64,000 bases of DNA from Candidatus Aminicenantota bacterium (GCA_027068075.1 JAMOUJ010000006.1:62001-126000), one strand, 5' to 3'. Positions 52,618 through 61,838 are shown, counted from the stretch's first letter. A program made the numbers and translations. The notes: generated by a model not told the origin, from the sequence alone.

Positions 52618-54351
52618 ATGATTCTGGTGTTGAATTTTCTGGTTTCCGCCACGCCCAAGTCCATTGCCCTGGAGCCCGGTGAATACCGGGTGGGTAGGGA
52701 GGAGGGCAACGACATCGTCCTTTCCGAGTTCACCGTCTCCCGCAAGCACTGCCTCCTTTATTACAAAAAGAACAAGTGGTGGGTTAAGGACCTGAAGAGC
52801 AAGAACGGGGTTTATACCGACGGCAAGAGGGTTAAGGGGAGCGCAGAACTAAAGAACGGCACCCGGATTTACATGGGGTCCTTTCCTGCAGAGGTCAGAC
52901 TTTACTCCCCCAGGGATTATCTTCAGGAGGCCATAACCCCCCTTCCGGTGAAGGTTACCCTCTGGGAGGACACCCTTTCCCTATCCTCCTCCGGAGTTAT
53001 TGAAAGGTCCGTTAAGGAAAACCTTTTAAGGGTTATGGAAAACCTGGAGCACCTTTCTGGGTTTGACTTAGAGGAGCAGTTGAGGGAGGTTCTTACCATG
53101 GCCGGGGTGGAGGGTTTCGGCATAGTGGTCATATCCGGCGGGGAAGCGGTGGAGGTCCTTACCCTGGACGCCCCGCCCCTGGTTTCCGTTTACCGGCAGA
53201 ACCTTCCGGAGGAGGAATTCCAGGTGGAATTAGACGGAAAGATACTAACCAACATCCCCCTGAAGGATTCCGCCTTCTTCCTTTTGACTCCCTCATCGCC
53301 CCCGGAGTGGCTCGTATCCGTCCTCAGGGTGATGGTGAGGTTTCTTGTGTTTATGCAGAGGGAAAAATTATTTCCTGCCCCGGGGACGGACCCACCGGAT
53401 GCCCTTTCCCATGAAGATAGCCTTCCCAGGTCCCCCCTGGTCTTTGAATCCCCTCAGATGAAGGAGGTTCTGAAAGAAGCCAGAAAAATAGCCCCCATGG
53501 AGGGGAATGTCCTTATTGAAGGCGAGAGCGGAGTGGGCAAGGAAATAATAGCCAGGCTGATACACCAGTGGAGCCCCCGACGCCACAAGGAGTTTATCCC
53601 CGTTTCCATGCCGGCCCTGCCCGATACCCTGGCGGAGAGCGAACTTTTCGGGGTGAAGGCCGGGGCGGTGACCGGGGTTATGGGTAGGAAGGGGAAGTTT
53701 GAGGTGGCCCACAGGGGGACCATTTTCCTGGACGAGATAGGGGAAATACCCATTTTCTTCCAGGCTAAACTCCTGCGGGCGGTGGAGACCGGGGAAATTC
53801 CGAAGATAGGGGAGGCCAGGCCGGTGAAGGTGGATGTGAGGGTTATTTCCGCCACCAACCGGGACCTTGAGAAGATGATGGAGGAGGGGAAGTTCAGGAA
53901 GGACCTTTACTTCCGCCTGAGTGAGTTTAAAATTTTCATCCCTCCCCTGAGGGAGAGGAGGGAGGACATAATACCCCTGGCGGAGGCCTACGCCAGGGTT
54001 TTTTCAAAATTTATGGGAAAGCACTATATGGGGATTAGCGAAGAGGCCAGGGAGATCCTTTTAGCCTATCCCTGGCCCGGAAATGTCAGGGAACTCATCC
54101 ACGAAATAAAGAGGGCGGTGCTGGCCATGGGGGAGGACGGGATAATTACCAAGGAATGCCTTTCCGTGAGGCCCCGGGCCGTATCCTCCGGGGAACTGGA
54201 GAGGGTGGAGAGGGAGACCATATTGAAGGTTCTTGAAAGGACCAACTGGAACAAAACCAGGGCCGCCGAAATCCTCGGCATAACCAGACCGGGTCTGATA
54301 AACAAGATGAAGAGGCTGGGGATAGAGGGGAAGCCGGGGAAATTCTCGTAG
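52618..54351 (+). CDS. FHA-domain sigma54-type AAA+ transcriptional regulator with Fis-type HTH
   Basis: FHA GEYRVGREEGNDIVLSEFTVSRKHC; Walker A GESGVGKE; GTIFLDEIGE; C-terminal TNWNKTRAAEILGITRPGLINKMKRLGI. Confidence 0.92.
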   Translation: MILVLNFLVSATPKSIALEPGEYRVGREEGNDIVLSEFTVSRKHCLLYYKKNKWWVKDLKSKNGVYTDGKRVKGSAELKNGTRIYMGSFPAEVRLYSPRDYLQEAITPLPVKVTLWEDTLSLSSSGVIERSVKENLLRVMENLEHLSGFDLEEQLREVLTMAGVEGFGIVVISGGEAVEVLTLDAPPLVSVYRQNLPEEEFQVELDGKILTNIPLKDSAFFLLTPSSPPEWLVSVLRVMVRFLVFMQREKLFPAPGTDPPDALSHEDSLPRSPLVFESPQMKEVLKEARKIAPMEGNVLIEGESGVGKEIIARLIHQWSPRRHKEFIPVSMPALPDTLAESELFGVKAGAVTGVMGRKGKFEVAHRGTIFLDEIGEIPIFFQAKLLRAVETGEIPKIGEARPVKVDVRVISATNRDLEKMMEEGKFRKDLYFRLSEFKIFIPPLRERREDIIPLAEAYARVFSKFMGKHYMGISEEAREILLAYPWPGNVRELIHEIKRAVLAMGEDGIITKECLSVRPRAVSSGELERVERETILKVLERTNWNKTRAAEILGITRPGLINKMKRLGIEGKPGKFS

Positions 54352-54353
54352 GT

Positions 54354-55781
54354 TTGAGCGTGAAGAAAAGGGTTGTTTTTCTGCTTATAATGGCGCTGGC
54401 CGGGCTCCTGGGGGAGTTTCTCCTGGGAAACCTCAGCCTGAACCATAAATTTCTGGCGGGGGCCATCCTTCTCCTGGTGTTTTTCACCGCAGGAAGGAAG
54501 GTCCTTTCCCAGTATCAGACGGCGGCCCTTCTCTTTGCCGCCCTTTCCCTGGCGGTGGCCTATTCCACATTCCTGTCCCATTCGGAAATTTACTACTCCT
54601 TCTGGTTTAATTTTCTCCTCTCTTCCCTTTTCCTCTCAGTGGCCTCCTGTCTGCTGACCTTGAAGCCTTCCACTTCCCTCCACTACCTCTCCTTCCTGGT
54701 TTTTCACATCTCGGTTCTGGTGGTGGCGCTGGGATTCGTGATAAACGCCTTCGGGGAAAGGAGGTGTTATCTGCCCCTCCACCGGGGGGAGGAACTCCAC
54801 CGATGCCTGCCCATCGTCCACGGAAAACTTCTCCGGAGGGATGAGGCCTTTCCCATGGCGGTTAAACTCCAGGATTTTCGCGTGGATTACTATTCCCGGG
54901 CCCCCGTTCTGGGGGTTTTTCTCCGGCAGGGGGAGAAATTCAACATGGTGAAGGGTTTTGAGTTGAGGAAGGGCCGGAGGTATTTTGGAGCCAGGTTCCT
55001 GGGATTTCAGCAGGAGAGCAGGAGGTTTGAGGAAAAATGGGGAAAGGGGGCCGTCGGAGCCTATCCCCTGGGCAGGATTTCTCCATCGGGCTGGGTCTAT
55101 TCCCTGGACGCCTTCCCCGGGATGCTGGCCGTGGTGGATGGGAAGAGAACTCTTTACTATCTTCCGGAAAAGGAGCAGGCGGTGGTTCTCCCGGATTTTG
55201 CCTTCGTGATAAAGGGCTTTTCCGATGAAATACCGGGACACAACCCGCCGGTAAAAATTCCGGTTTTGGTTCTGGAGGTCTATTCGGGATACGGGACGGC
55301 GGAGGCGTACTTGGCGGAGGGGGATAGGGGGTTGAGGTTCGGTCCTTATTCCCTGTATTTCTCCACATCTCAGGTTTCCCCCAGGGTTCTTAGGCCTGAA
55401 GAGGTCCTGGTGAAGGAAAGGGAACTGAAGTTTCTCAGGGGAATATTTGACATACGGGGGAGGCGGGTGGTTCTCGTTCCAGGGGGGGAGCCCTTCGTGG
55501 ATGGAAAATTTGCCTACCGCCTGATGAGGCCCCCGGTCCAGGAGAAGGAATACGCCTCCCTTCTTCTGGTGGACGGAAGGGAGTTCAGGGTTCGGGTTAA
55601 CAGCCCGGCAAAACACGGGGGATACACCTTTTATCAGAGCGATTACGACCCTTCGGACCCGGATTTTTCAGGGATAATGGCGGTGAGGGAGCCGGGAGAG
55701 TTGGTTCTCTACCTGGGCTTTTCCCTCATGGCCCTGGGTGCCCTTCTTACCCTGGCCTACAGGAGGAGAACATGGAGATAA
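54354..55781 (+). CDS. ResB-like cytochrome c biogenesis protein
   Basis: TM topology, HISVLVVALGFVINAFGERRCYLPLHRGEE, KHGGYTFYQSDYDP; followed by a CcsA-like gene. Confidence 0.75.
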   Translation: MSVKKRVVFLLIMALAGLLGEFLLGNLSLNHKFLAGAILLLVFFTAGRKVLSQYQTAALLFAALSLAVAYSTFLSHSEIYYSFWFNFLLSSLFLSVASCLLTLKPSTSLHYLSFLVFHISVLVVALGFVINAFGERRCYLPLHRGEELHRCLPIVHGKLLRRDEAFPMAVKLQDFRVDYYSRAPVLGVFLRQGEKFNMVKGFELRKGRRYFGARFLGFQQESRRFEEKWGKGAVGAYPLGRISPSGWVYSLDAFPGMLAVVDGKRTLYYLPEKEQAVVLPDFAFVIKGFSDEIPGHNPPVKIPVLVLEVYSGYGTAEAYLAEGDRGLRFGPYSLYFSTSQVSPRVLRPEEVLVKERELKFLRGIFDIRGRRVVLVPGGEPFVDGKFAYRLMRPPVQEKEYASLLLVDGREFRVRVNSPAKHGGYTFYQSDYDPSDPDFSGIMAVREPGELVLYLGFSLMALGALLTLAYRRRTWR

Positions 55782-56611
55782 TTTTCTACAGAATGATGGC
55801 GGAGGGCCCTCTTTTCTGGGGGGCGGTTCTTCTTTTTGGGGCCGCCGGGGTTCTCTACCTCCTTTCCCTCCGCCGGCGGAAACCCGGGTTGGCCTCCAAC
55901 CTTTTCTTTCTGGGGGCCTTTTTCCTGGTGAGCCTTTACATCGCCCGGGCGTGGTTGGAGACGGGCCAGCCCCCCTTTAAAACCATGTTTCAGTCTCTGG
56001 TGTTTCTGGTATGGAACATTTCCCTGATTTACTTCATCTTAGAGAAGGGGGAAAACCTCTTTTTCCTGGGGGGACCCACCTCCCTGTTCAACGCCGGGGT
56101 GCTGATTTTCTCCACCGTTTTTTCCGACCTGGTCAGGGTAAACCTCCCCCCGGCCCTACAGTCCGCCTGGTTCGTTCCCCATGTGATTCTGTACTTCGCA
56201 GGGTATTCTTTCCTCTTCTTGGGGTTTTTGATGAGCCTCCTTTACCTTCCCTTTCCCCAGAGGAGGTTCCTGGGGGAGAGGCACTGGAGCGGTCAACGGT
56301 GGAGGGATTACGACCTTTTTTCCTACAGGGCCATTCTCTACGGGTTCACCTTCCTTTCCCTGGGGCTTTCCGCCGGGGCCATGTGGGCCAAGGGGGCCTG
56401 GGGGGCCTTCTGGAGTTGGGACCCCAAGGAAAACTGGGCCCTGATTACCTGGATGGTTTACCTGGTTTACCTTCACATGAGGTATGTAAGGGGATGGAAG
56501 GGAAGAAGGGCGGCCTGGCTTTCCATCCTGGGGTTTGCCGTGGTGGTTATGACCTACATAGGGGTGAACTACCTTCCCTCGGCGGCCTCAGCTCTCCATG
56601 CCTATCAGTGA
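55772..56611 (+). CDS. ccsA: CcsA-like cytochrome c biogenesis protein (WWD heme handling)
   Basis: WAKGAWGAFWSWDPKENWALITWMVYLVYLHMRY. Confidence 0.9.
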   Translation: MEIIFYRMMAEGPLFWGAVLLFGAAGVLYLLSLRRRKPGLASNLFFLGAFFLVSLYIARAWLETGQPPFKTMFQSLVFLVWNISLIYFILEKGENLFFLGGPTSLFNAGVLIFSTVFSDLVRVNLPPALQSAWFVPHVILYFAGYSFLFLGFLMSLLYLPFPQRRFLGERHWSGQRWRDYDLFSYRAILYGFTFLSLGLSAGAMWAKGAWGAFWSWDPKENWALITWMVYLVYLHMRYVRGWKGRRAAWLSILGFAVVVMTYIGVNYLPSAASALHAYQ

Positions 56612-57736
56612 GGAGACGGTTTCTTTCACCATTCGGTCCTCTTTCTCTATGCCCATGTATTCCCACCTTCCCCATATCCCCAGGGAAAAAATTCCCCTTT
56701 CTTCAAGGTTGTGCAGGAGGGCTTCCCCCATCATCTTGACCTCCGGGGTGGGCAGGGGAAGGAAGGATTTTACCCTCCCGGTTATCCTGACTTTGCCCTT
56801 TAGAAAGCCCATCAGCCTCAGGGCCGATAGGGTTTCCTCCTCTGCGATTTCTTCCTCGCCGGGGATTTCAACCACCAGCCTGCCCCCTTCAAAACAGAGG
56901 AACTTGGTGAAGGGGGGTGCTGGATAGGGAAAATAAACCTTTCTTCGGGAGGGGCATTCTTCCGCTTCCGCCTTCAGATAGGTTCTGGGGGATTTTTTCA
57001 GAAATTCCCTGCCCAGTTCAAGGACCCTTTCCTTGGGCTTCAGAAGGTCCAAGAGGCGGTCCAGGGGGATGAAGGATAGGAGTTCTTCGTAGTGATAACT
57101 TTTCCCTTCCGTCTTCAAAATTTTCCTTTCGGTGTTTATTTCTACGACATGAAGGTGGTGTTTCTCCGTATCCTCCAGGAGGCGTTCCCCTTCCCTCAGG
57201 GAGAAGTCCACCTCCTTCGTTTTCAGGTTTTCCGTTTTCCCCTGGGACCCGAAAAAAATCTCCTCCGGGGAGGGCCTGGGGTTTAGGTCCCCGGCCCAGG
57301 AGCAGGAAAGTTTCTCCAGGGGAGTGCCCCATAGTTTTTCGTTGTAAGGGATGAAGAAAAGATCCGCCATGGACCTGCCGAAGGAGGCCAGGAACCACTC
57401 CTTCAAATTGGAAACCTTCCTTTCCCCGCCGTGGTATGCGTTGAGGTAGTCCCTCAGGAGTTCCATCTTGGCCCTCTGCGGTAGTTGATAAAAGAGGACC
57501 TGTATGGGGTAAGGAACTTCGTAGGAGCCCAGGTGGACGGCGGCGTTTATTTTACCCGTGGGCACCCGGACCCTTTCTTTCTCCGGAAGAATGTCCAGGA
57601 TAGGGGTGGGGATGAAACGGGGAAGCAGGGGAAGTTTTTCCGCCACCAGGGGCAATCCGTATTTACGGGAAAGTGCCCTGGACCACAGATTGTCTCCCAG
57701 TAAAATTACTTTCTCTTTCATTAGTGGAAAATTCAC
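56588..57736 (-). CDS. Amine oxidase/UDP-galactopyranose mutase-like protein without an evident N-terminal GxGxxG
   Basis: VSNLKEWFLASFGRSMADLFFIPYNEKLWGTPLEKLSCSWAG; C-term MGIEKEDRMVKE. Confidence 0.6.
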   Translation of the reverse strand: MNFPLMKEKVILLGDNLWSRALSRKYGLPLVAEKLPLLPRFIPTPILDILPEKERVRVPTGKINAAVHLGSYEVPYPIQVLFYQLPQRAKMELLRDYLNAYHGGERKVSNLKEWFLASFGRSMADLFFIPYNEKLWGTPLEKLSCSWAGDLNPRPSPEEIFFGSQGKTENLKTKEVDFSLREGERLLEDTEKHHLHVVEINTERKILKTEGKSYHYEELLSFIPLDRLLDLLKPKERVLELGREFLKKSPRTYLKAEAEECPSRRKVYFPYPAPPFTKFLCFEGGRLVVEIPGEEEIAEEETLSALRLMGFLKGKVRITGRVKSFLPLPTPEVKMMGEALLHNLEERGIFSLGIWGRWEYMGIEKEDRMVKETVSSLIGMES

Positions 57737-57757
57737 CTCAACTTGCTATAATTATAA

Positions 57758-57786
57758 TTGACAAAATAAAATATTTTCTATAAATT
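57758..57786 (+). promoter_or_regulatory. Promoter TTGACA - 17 nt - TAAATT
   Basis: TTGACA 57758-57763, TAAATT 57781-57786, in an AT-rich intergenic region. Confidence 0.7.
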
Positions 57787-57802
57787 AACCTCGGAGGTGA
57801 AC

Positions 57803-59224
57803 ATGAAAAGATATTGGGTTTTGATTCTGGTGCTGGCCATTGCGTTTCCAGCGATGGCTACCACCAAGATTATGAGATTGGGACCTCATCCCTTTTATAA
57901 GAGCAAGCACCTTACTCCAGAAGACCTTTACAAGATCGCCATTGATTACGCTGGAGATGTGAAGATCGGATTTGAGGAGGCAGGTTACGGCGACCTTTAC
58001 CTTCCCTTCCTGGATCAACTGAAGAACGCCAAGGTGGAGGAGGGAGAACTTCAGCCCGGAGAGCACATTGAGTGGATGCTTTTCCGCAAGCACAGGAAGG
58101 TTCAGGTCATCAAGGATGCGGTATGGGCCGGAAGAAAGCCCATGAAGGTTTACAAACTCACCATTTACCACGACCTGAAGGCCTACCACTTCATCGTTCC
58201 CCTTATCTGCGGAAACATCGCCCTTCAGTCCGTGGAGGAACTTCCGGCTCCCGTGTGTGCCCTCAGCGCCTCTGCTGACAGGGTTGAAATCAACAATCCG
58301 GTTACCCTGGATCTCTGCGGCTCCCAGAACTGGGTCAAGGGCGTGGTGAAGGTCCTCAGGGATGGAACGGAGGTGGCGACGGTAGAGGCTACTCCTTCCA
58401 ACTGCAAGGTGGCCTATACCGCCACGGAGCCTGGAAACTACACCTTCAACGCCACCGTTTACGACCAGTACGGCTTCGCATCCTCCAACGGATGCTCCGC
58501 CGCGGTGGAATACTGGAAGAACCAGCCTCCGGTATGCGACCTGAAGGTTTCTCCCACCACGGTCCTTGCCGGCGAGGAGGTTACCCTGGACGCTTCCGGT
58601 TCCTCCGATCCCGAGGGCAAACTCATCGGGGTTAAGTTCATAACCAAGGACGAGGCCGGAAATGTGGTGGAAGAGAAGATGGTTACCGAGCCTCCCTATG
58701 TCTACAAGGTGAAGACCGCCAAGGCCGGTTCCTACATGGCCGTGGTGGTGGCGGAGGACGATCACCATGTGACCTCTCCTTCCTGCCAGAAGGCCTACGA
58801 AGTCCTCAAGAGGGGATTCTTCGTGGCCGAGACCGGCATCCTTCTCCAGTCCGATCCCAGGATATTCATTCCCTTCCGCGTTGGTTATGAATATCGTATA
58901 AACTACAACTACAGGGTTACCGGACTGCTGGGATACAATGTGAAAATCAAGGAAATGTACGAAGGCGAAGAATACGGTAATCCCATCACCGCAGACCTCA
59001 TCTTCTCCTATCACCCCACCAATTACTACTTCGGCCTGGGAGTTGGAGCCTGGCTCGTCAGCGGCGACAACAAGGCCGATGTGATTGGAAAGGTGGGCTA
59101 CGCCTTCTATTACACTAAGACCACGGAAGCGTCCCTGTTCTTTGAGACCAGGCTGCCCTTCGTCAACTTTGATACCAAGACCGGTCAGGTAAGGCTTCTC
59201 TTCGGTATAGGTGTAAGGTTCTAA
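57803..59224 (+). CDS. Exported protein with PKD/Ig-like repeats and C-terminal outer-membrane beta-barrel
   Basis: SD TCGGAGGTGA; signal peptide MKRYWVLILVLAIAFPAMA; two PPVC(D/A)L...-type domains; ends GQVRLLFGIGVRF with terminal Phe. Confidence 0.8.
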   Translation: MKRYWVLILVLAIAFPAMATTKIMRLGPHPFYKSKHLTPEDLYKIAIDYAGDVKIGFEEAGYGDLYLPFLDQLKNAKVEEGELQPGEHIEWMLFRKHRKVQVIKDAVWAGRKPMKVYKLTIYHDLKAYHFIVPLICGNIALQSVEELPAPVCALSASADRVEINNPVTLDLCGSQNWVKGVVKVLRDGTEVATVEATPSNCKVAYTATEPGNYTFNATVYDQYGFASSNGCSAAVEYWKNQPPVCDLKVSPTTVLAGEEVTLDASGSSDPEGKLIGVKFITKDEAGNVVEEKMVTEPPYVYKVKTAKAGSYMAVVVAEDDHHVTSPSCQKAYEVLKRGFFVAETGILLQSDPRIFIPFRVGYEYRINYNYRVTGLLGYNVKIKEMYEGEEYGNPITADLIFSYHPTNYYFGLGVGAWLVSGDNKADVIGKVGYAFYYTKTTEASLFFETRLPFVNFDTKTGQVRLLFGIGVRF

Positions 59225-59240
59225 GGGTTAACATATAACG

Positions 59241-59266
59241 CCGGGAAGGGGGAGACCCCTTCCCGG
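59241..59266 (+). terminator. Perfect 11-bp hairpin with GAGA tetraloop between the barrel gene and nuoA
   Basis: CCGGGAAGGGG-GAGA-CCCCTTCCCGG; weak U-tract after it. Confidence 0.75.
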
Positions 59267-59279
59267 TTCCCCTTTAAAA

Positions 59280-59627
59280 ATGGAACTGGTGTTTTCCTTT
59301 GTCTTCGTTCTGGCGGTGGCCCTGTCCATGTTCTTTGCCGGGGCCATCTTCGGACCCAGGGGAGAGGCTCCCCAGAAAAAGGAGCCCTTTGAGTGCGGGG
59401 TTGAACCCCTTCAGAAGGGGGTCCCCAAAAATTATTCCGTCCATTATTTCAGGATTGCCCTCCTTTTTTTAATATTTGACATTGAACTTGCCTTCATGAT
59501 TCCCTGGGCTCTGGCCTTCAGAAAAAATCCAGTTCTCTTCTTCGTGGTCATGCTCGTTTTTCAGATCTTCGTGGTTCTTTCCTTGATCTACGCCTGGAAG
59601 AAGGGCGACTTAGAGTGGGAAAGATGA
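59280..59627 (+). CDS. nuoA: NADH-quinone oxidoreductase subunit A
   Basis: KKEPFECGVEPLQKG...FRIALLFLIFDIELAFMIPWA. Confidence 0.95.
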   Translation: MELVFSFVFVLAVALSMFFAGAIFGPRGEAPQKKEPFECGVEPLQKGVPKNYSVHYFRIALLFLIFDIELAFMIPWALAFRKNPVLFFVVMLVFQIFVVLSLIYAWKKGDLEWER

Positions 59628-60094
59628 AGGGGGAGAATTTTGTAACCACCACCGTAGAGAGTTTAATCGGTTGGGCCAGGAAGTACTCCATTTTCCAGTA
59701 TCCCTTCGTTACCGCCTGCTGCGGCATGGAATACATGGCCGCCGCCGCCTCTCATTTTGACATTGACCGCTTCGGGGCGGGGCTTACCCGATTCACCCCG
59801 CGTCAGGCGGATGTTCTCTTCGTGGTGGGAACCATTTCCCACAAATTGGCTCCGGTTTTGCGCAGAGTTTACGAGCAGATGACCGAGCCCAAGTGGGTGG
59901 TGGCCTTCGGCACATGCACCGTAACCGGTGGGCTCTACGACAATTACGCAACCGTTCAGGGAATAGACGCCATAATCCCCGTGGACATCTACATCCCCGG
60001 TTGTCCCCCCAGGCCCGAGACCGTCCTGGATGCCCTCATAAAACTCCAGGAAAAAATCAGGAAGGAAAAGCAAAAATGGTCCTTGAGGAAGTAG
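59624..60094 (+). CDS. nuoB: NADH-quinone oxidoreductase subunit B
   Basis: TACCGMEYMAAAASHFDIDRFGAG...GTCTVTGG...PVDIYIPGCPPRPE. Confidence 0.96.
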   Translation: MKGENFVTTTVESLIGWARKYSIFQYPFVTACCGMEYMAAAASHFDIDRFGAGLTRFTPRQADVLFVVGTISHKLAPVLRRVYEQMTEPKWVVAFGTCTVTGGLYDNYATVQGIDAIIPVDIYIPGCPPRPETVLDALIKLQEKIRKEKQKWSLRK

Positions 60095-60540
60095 AAAGGG
60101 AATTTTCTCTGGGAAAAAAGGATGCCGCCGACGGCATTCCCACCTATTATTGCCCGGGGGAAAACCTTTTCCCTCTCATGGAAAAATTGAAGAAGGATTT
60201 TGAAGTCCTCCTGGACATAACCGCCGTGGACTATCTGGGCAAAAAGGAAAAGAGGTTTGAAGTGGTTTACCATCTTCTATCCCTTTCCGGGAAAATGAGG
60301 GTCAGGGTGAAGGTGGAAGTTGGGGAAGGCGAAAAAATCGCCACCCTCTCCTCCCTGTGGAAAAACGCCAACTGGCTGGAGAGGGAGGTTTACGACATGT
60401 TCGGGATAGAGTTTGAAGGCCATCCGGACCTCCGCAGAATACTCCTTTATCCGGAATTTGAAGGCCATCCTCTGCGCAAGGATTATCCCCTCAAAAAATC
60501 CCAGCCCCGAATAAAACTTCTTCGTCCCGAGAGGAAGTGA
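60076..60540 (+). CDS. nuoC: NADH-quinone oxidoreductase subunit C
   Basis: WLEREVYDMFGIEFEGHPDLRRILLYPEFEGHPLRKDYPL; ATG 60076. Confidence 0.95.
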   Translation: MVLEEVEREFSLGKKDAADGIPTYYCPGENLFPLMEKLKKDFEVLLDITAVDYLGKKEKRFEVVYHLLSLSGKMRVRVKVEVGEGEKIATLSSLWKNANWLEREVYDMFGIEFEGHPDLRRILLYPEFEGHPLRKDYPLKKSQPRIKLLRPERK

Positions 60541-61838
60541 TGGAGAAGATGCTACTCAACATAGGGCCCTCCCATCCCGCCATGCACGGTACCATACAGA
60601 TAAAGGTGGAACTGGACGGGGAAAGGATAATAAAGGCCGATGTGGAGATAGGATACCTCCACAGGGGTTTTGAAAAAACCGCAGAGCACCGCACATACAT
60701 GCAGGTAATACCCTACACCGACCGTCTGAACTATGTTTCTCCCCTTCTCAACAATCTGGCCTACGCCATGGCGGTGGAGAAACTTCTGGGGATTGAAGTT
60801 CCCCCCAGGGCCCAATGGCTCAGGATGATTTTTGGGGAGATCTCCAGGATAACGGATCACCTTACCTGCATAGCCCCCATCGGCATGGAACTGGGGGCCT
60901 TTACCGTGTTTCTTTACGCCATAAAGGCCAGGGAATACCTGTGGGATGTTCTGGACGCCACCACCGGAGCCAGGCTCACCACCTCCTACATTCGCATTGG
61001 AGGTGTGAGGGCCGATGTTCCGGAAAATTTTGAGGACCTCATGAAAAAAGCCCTGGCCGAGACCAGGAAGTCCGTCCGCGACATCCACGGCCTTCTTTCC
61101 AGGAACCCCATCTTTCTGAAGAGGACCCGGGGCATCGGGGTGGTAAGCCAGGAGGACGCCCTGAGTTACGGGTTTACAGGGCCGGTGCTGCGTTCCACCG
61201 GGTATTACTACGATGTTAGAAAAGCCTTCCCTTATCTTTACTACGACGAAATTGATTTTGAGGTTCCCCTGGGAGAGAGGGGCGATAACTACGATAGGTA
61301 CATGGTGAGGATGAAGGAAATAGAGCAGAGCATGAGGATAATAGAACAGGCCATGGAGAAAATGGAGAAGGGACCCGTCAGAAACGAGGACGAGGTGGTG
61401 GAGGCCTACGAAGCCATAAAGGCCGCCCAAGAGGGGAAGTACAGGGAGGGCAAACTCAAGTTGAATCCCAACCTGGAGGGGATGGAGAAGGAGGTTTATC
61501 ACCTCATCATGGCCAGGGTTCCCCGTTACATTCTCCCTCCCAAGGAAGACCTCTACAGGACCATGGAGGGTATGATAAGGCATTTTAAACTCATAATGAG
61601 CGGCCACGGTCTCAGACCCCCCGCCGGCGAGGTTTATGTCCCGGTGGAGGGGGGAAACGGAGAACTGGGCTTCTACATAGTGAGCGACGGGACAGATAGG
61701 CCCTACAGGGTTCACCTCCGGGCCCCCGTTTTTTCCATAATGTCCGCCCTGGCTGAAATGATAGAGGGACACTACATCGCCGATGTTGTTCCCACCTTCG
61801 CTTCCTTAAATATGATCGGAGGGGAACTTGACCGATGA
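60537..61838 (+). CDS. nuoD: NADH-quinone oxidoreductase subunit D
   Basis: GPSHPAMHGTIQIKVELDGERI, GYLHRGFEKTAE, GELGFYIVSDG. Confidence 0.96.
   Translation: MMEKMLLNIGPSHPAMHGTIQIKVELDGERIIKADVEIGYLHRGFEKTAEHRTYMQVIPYTDRLNYVSPLLNNLAYAMAVEKLLGIEVPPRAQWLRMIFGEISRITDHLTCIAPIGMELGAFTVFLYAIKAREYLWDVLDATTGARLTTSYIRIGGVRADVPENFEDLMKKALAETRKSVRDIHGLLSRNPIFLKRTRGIGVVSQEDALSYGFTGPVLRSTGYYYDVRKAFPYLYYDEIDFEVPLGERGDNYDRYMVRMKEIEQSMRIIEQAMEKMEKGPVRNEDEVVEAYEAIKAAQEGKYREGKLKLNPNLEGMEKEVYHLIMARVPRYILPPKEDLYRTMEGMIRHFKLIMSGHGLRPPAGEVYVPVEGGNGELGFYIVSDGTDRPYRVHLRAPVFSIMSALAEMIEGHYIADVVPTFASLNMIGGELDR

Noticed and set aside
57785-59014. 409-aa minus ORF opposite the PKD/beta-barrel gene
   Set aside because: Sense gene has promoter, SD, signal peptide and domain structure; the antisense ORF has none.
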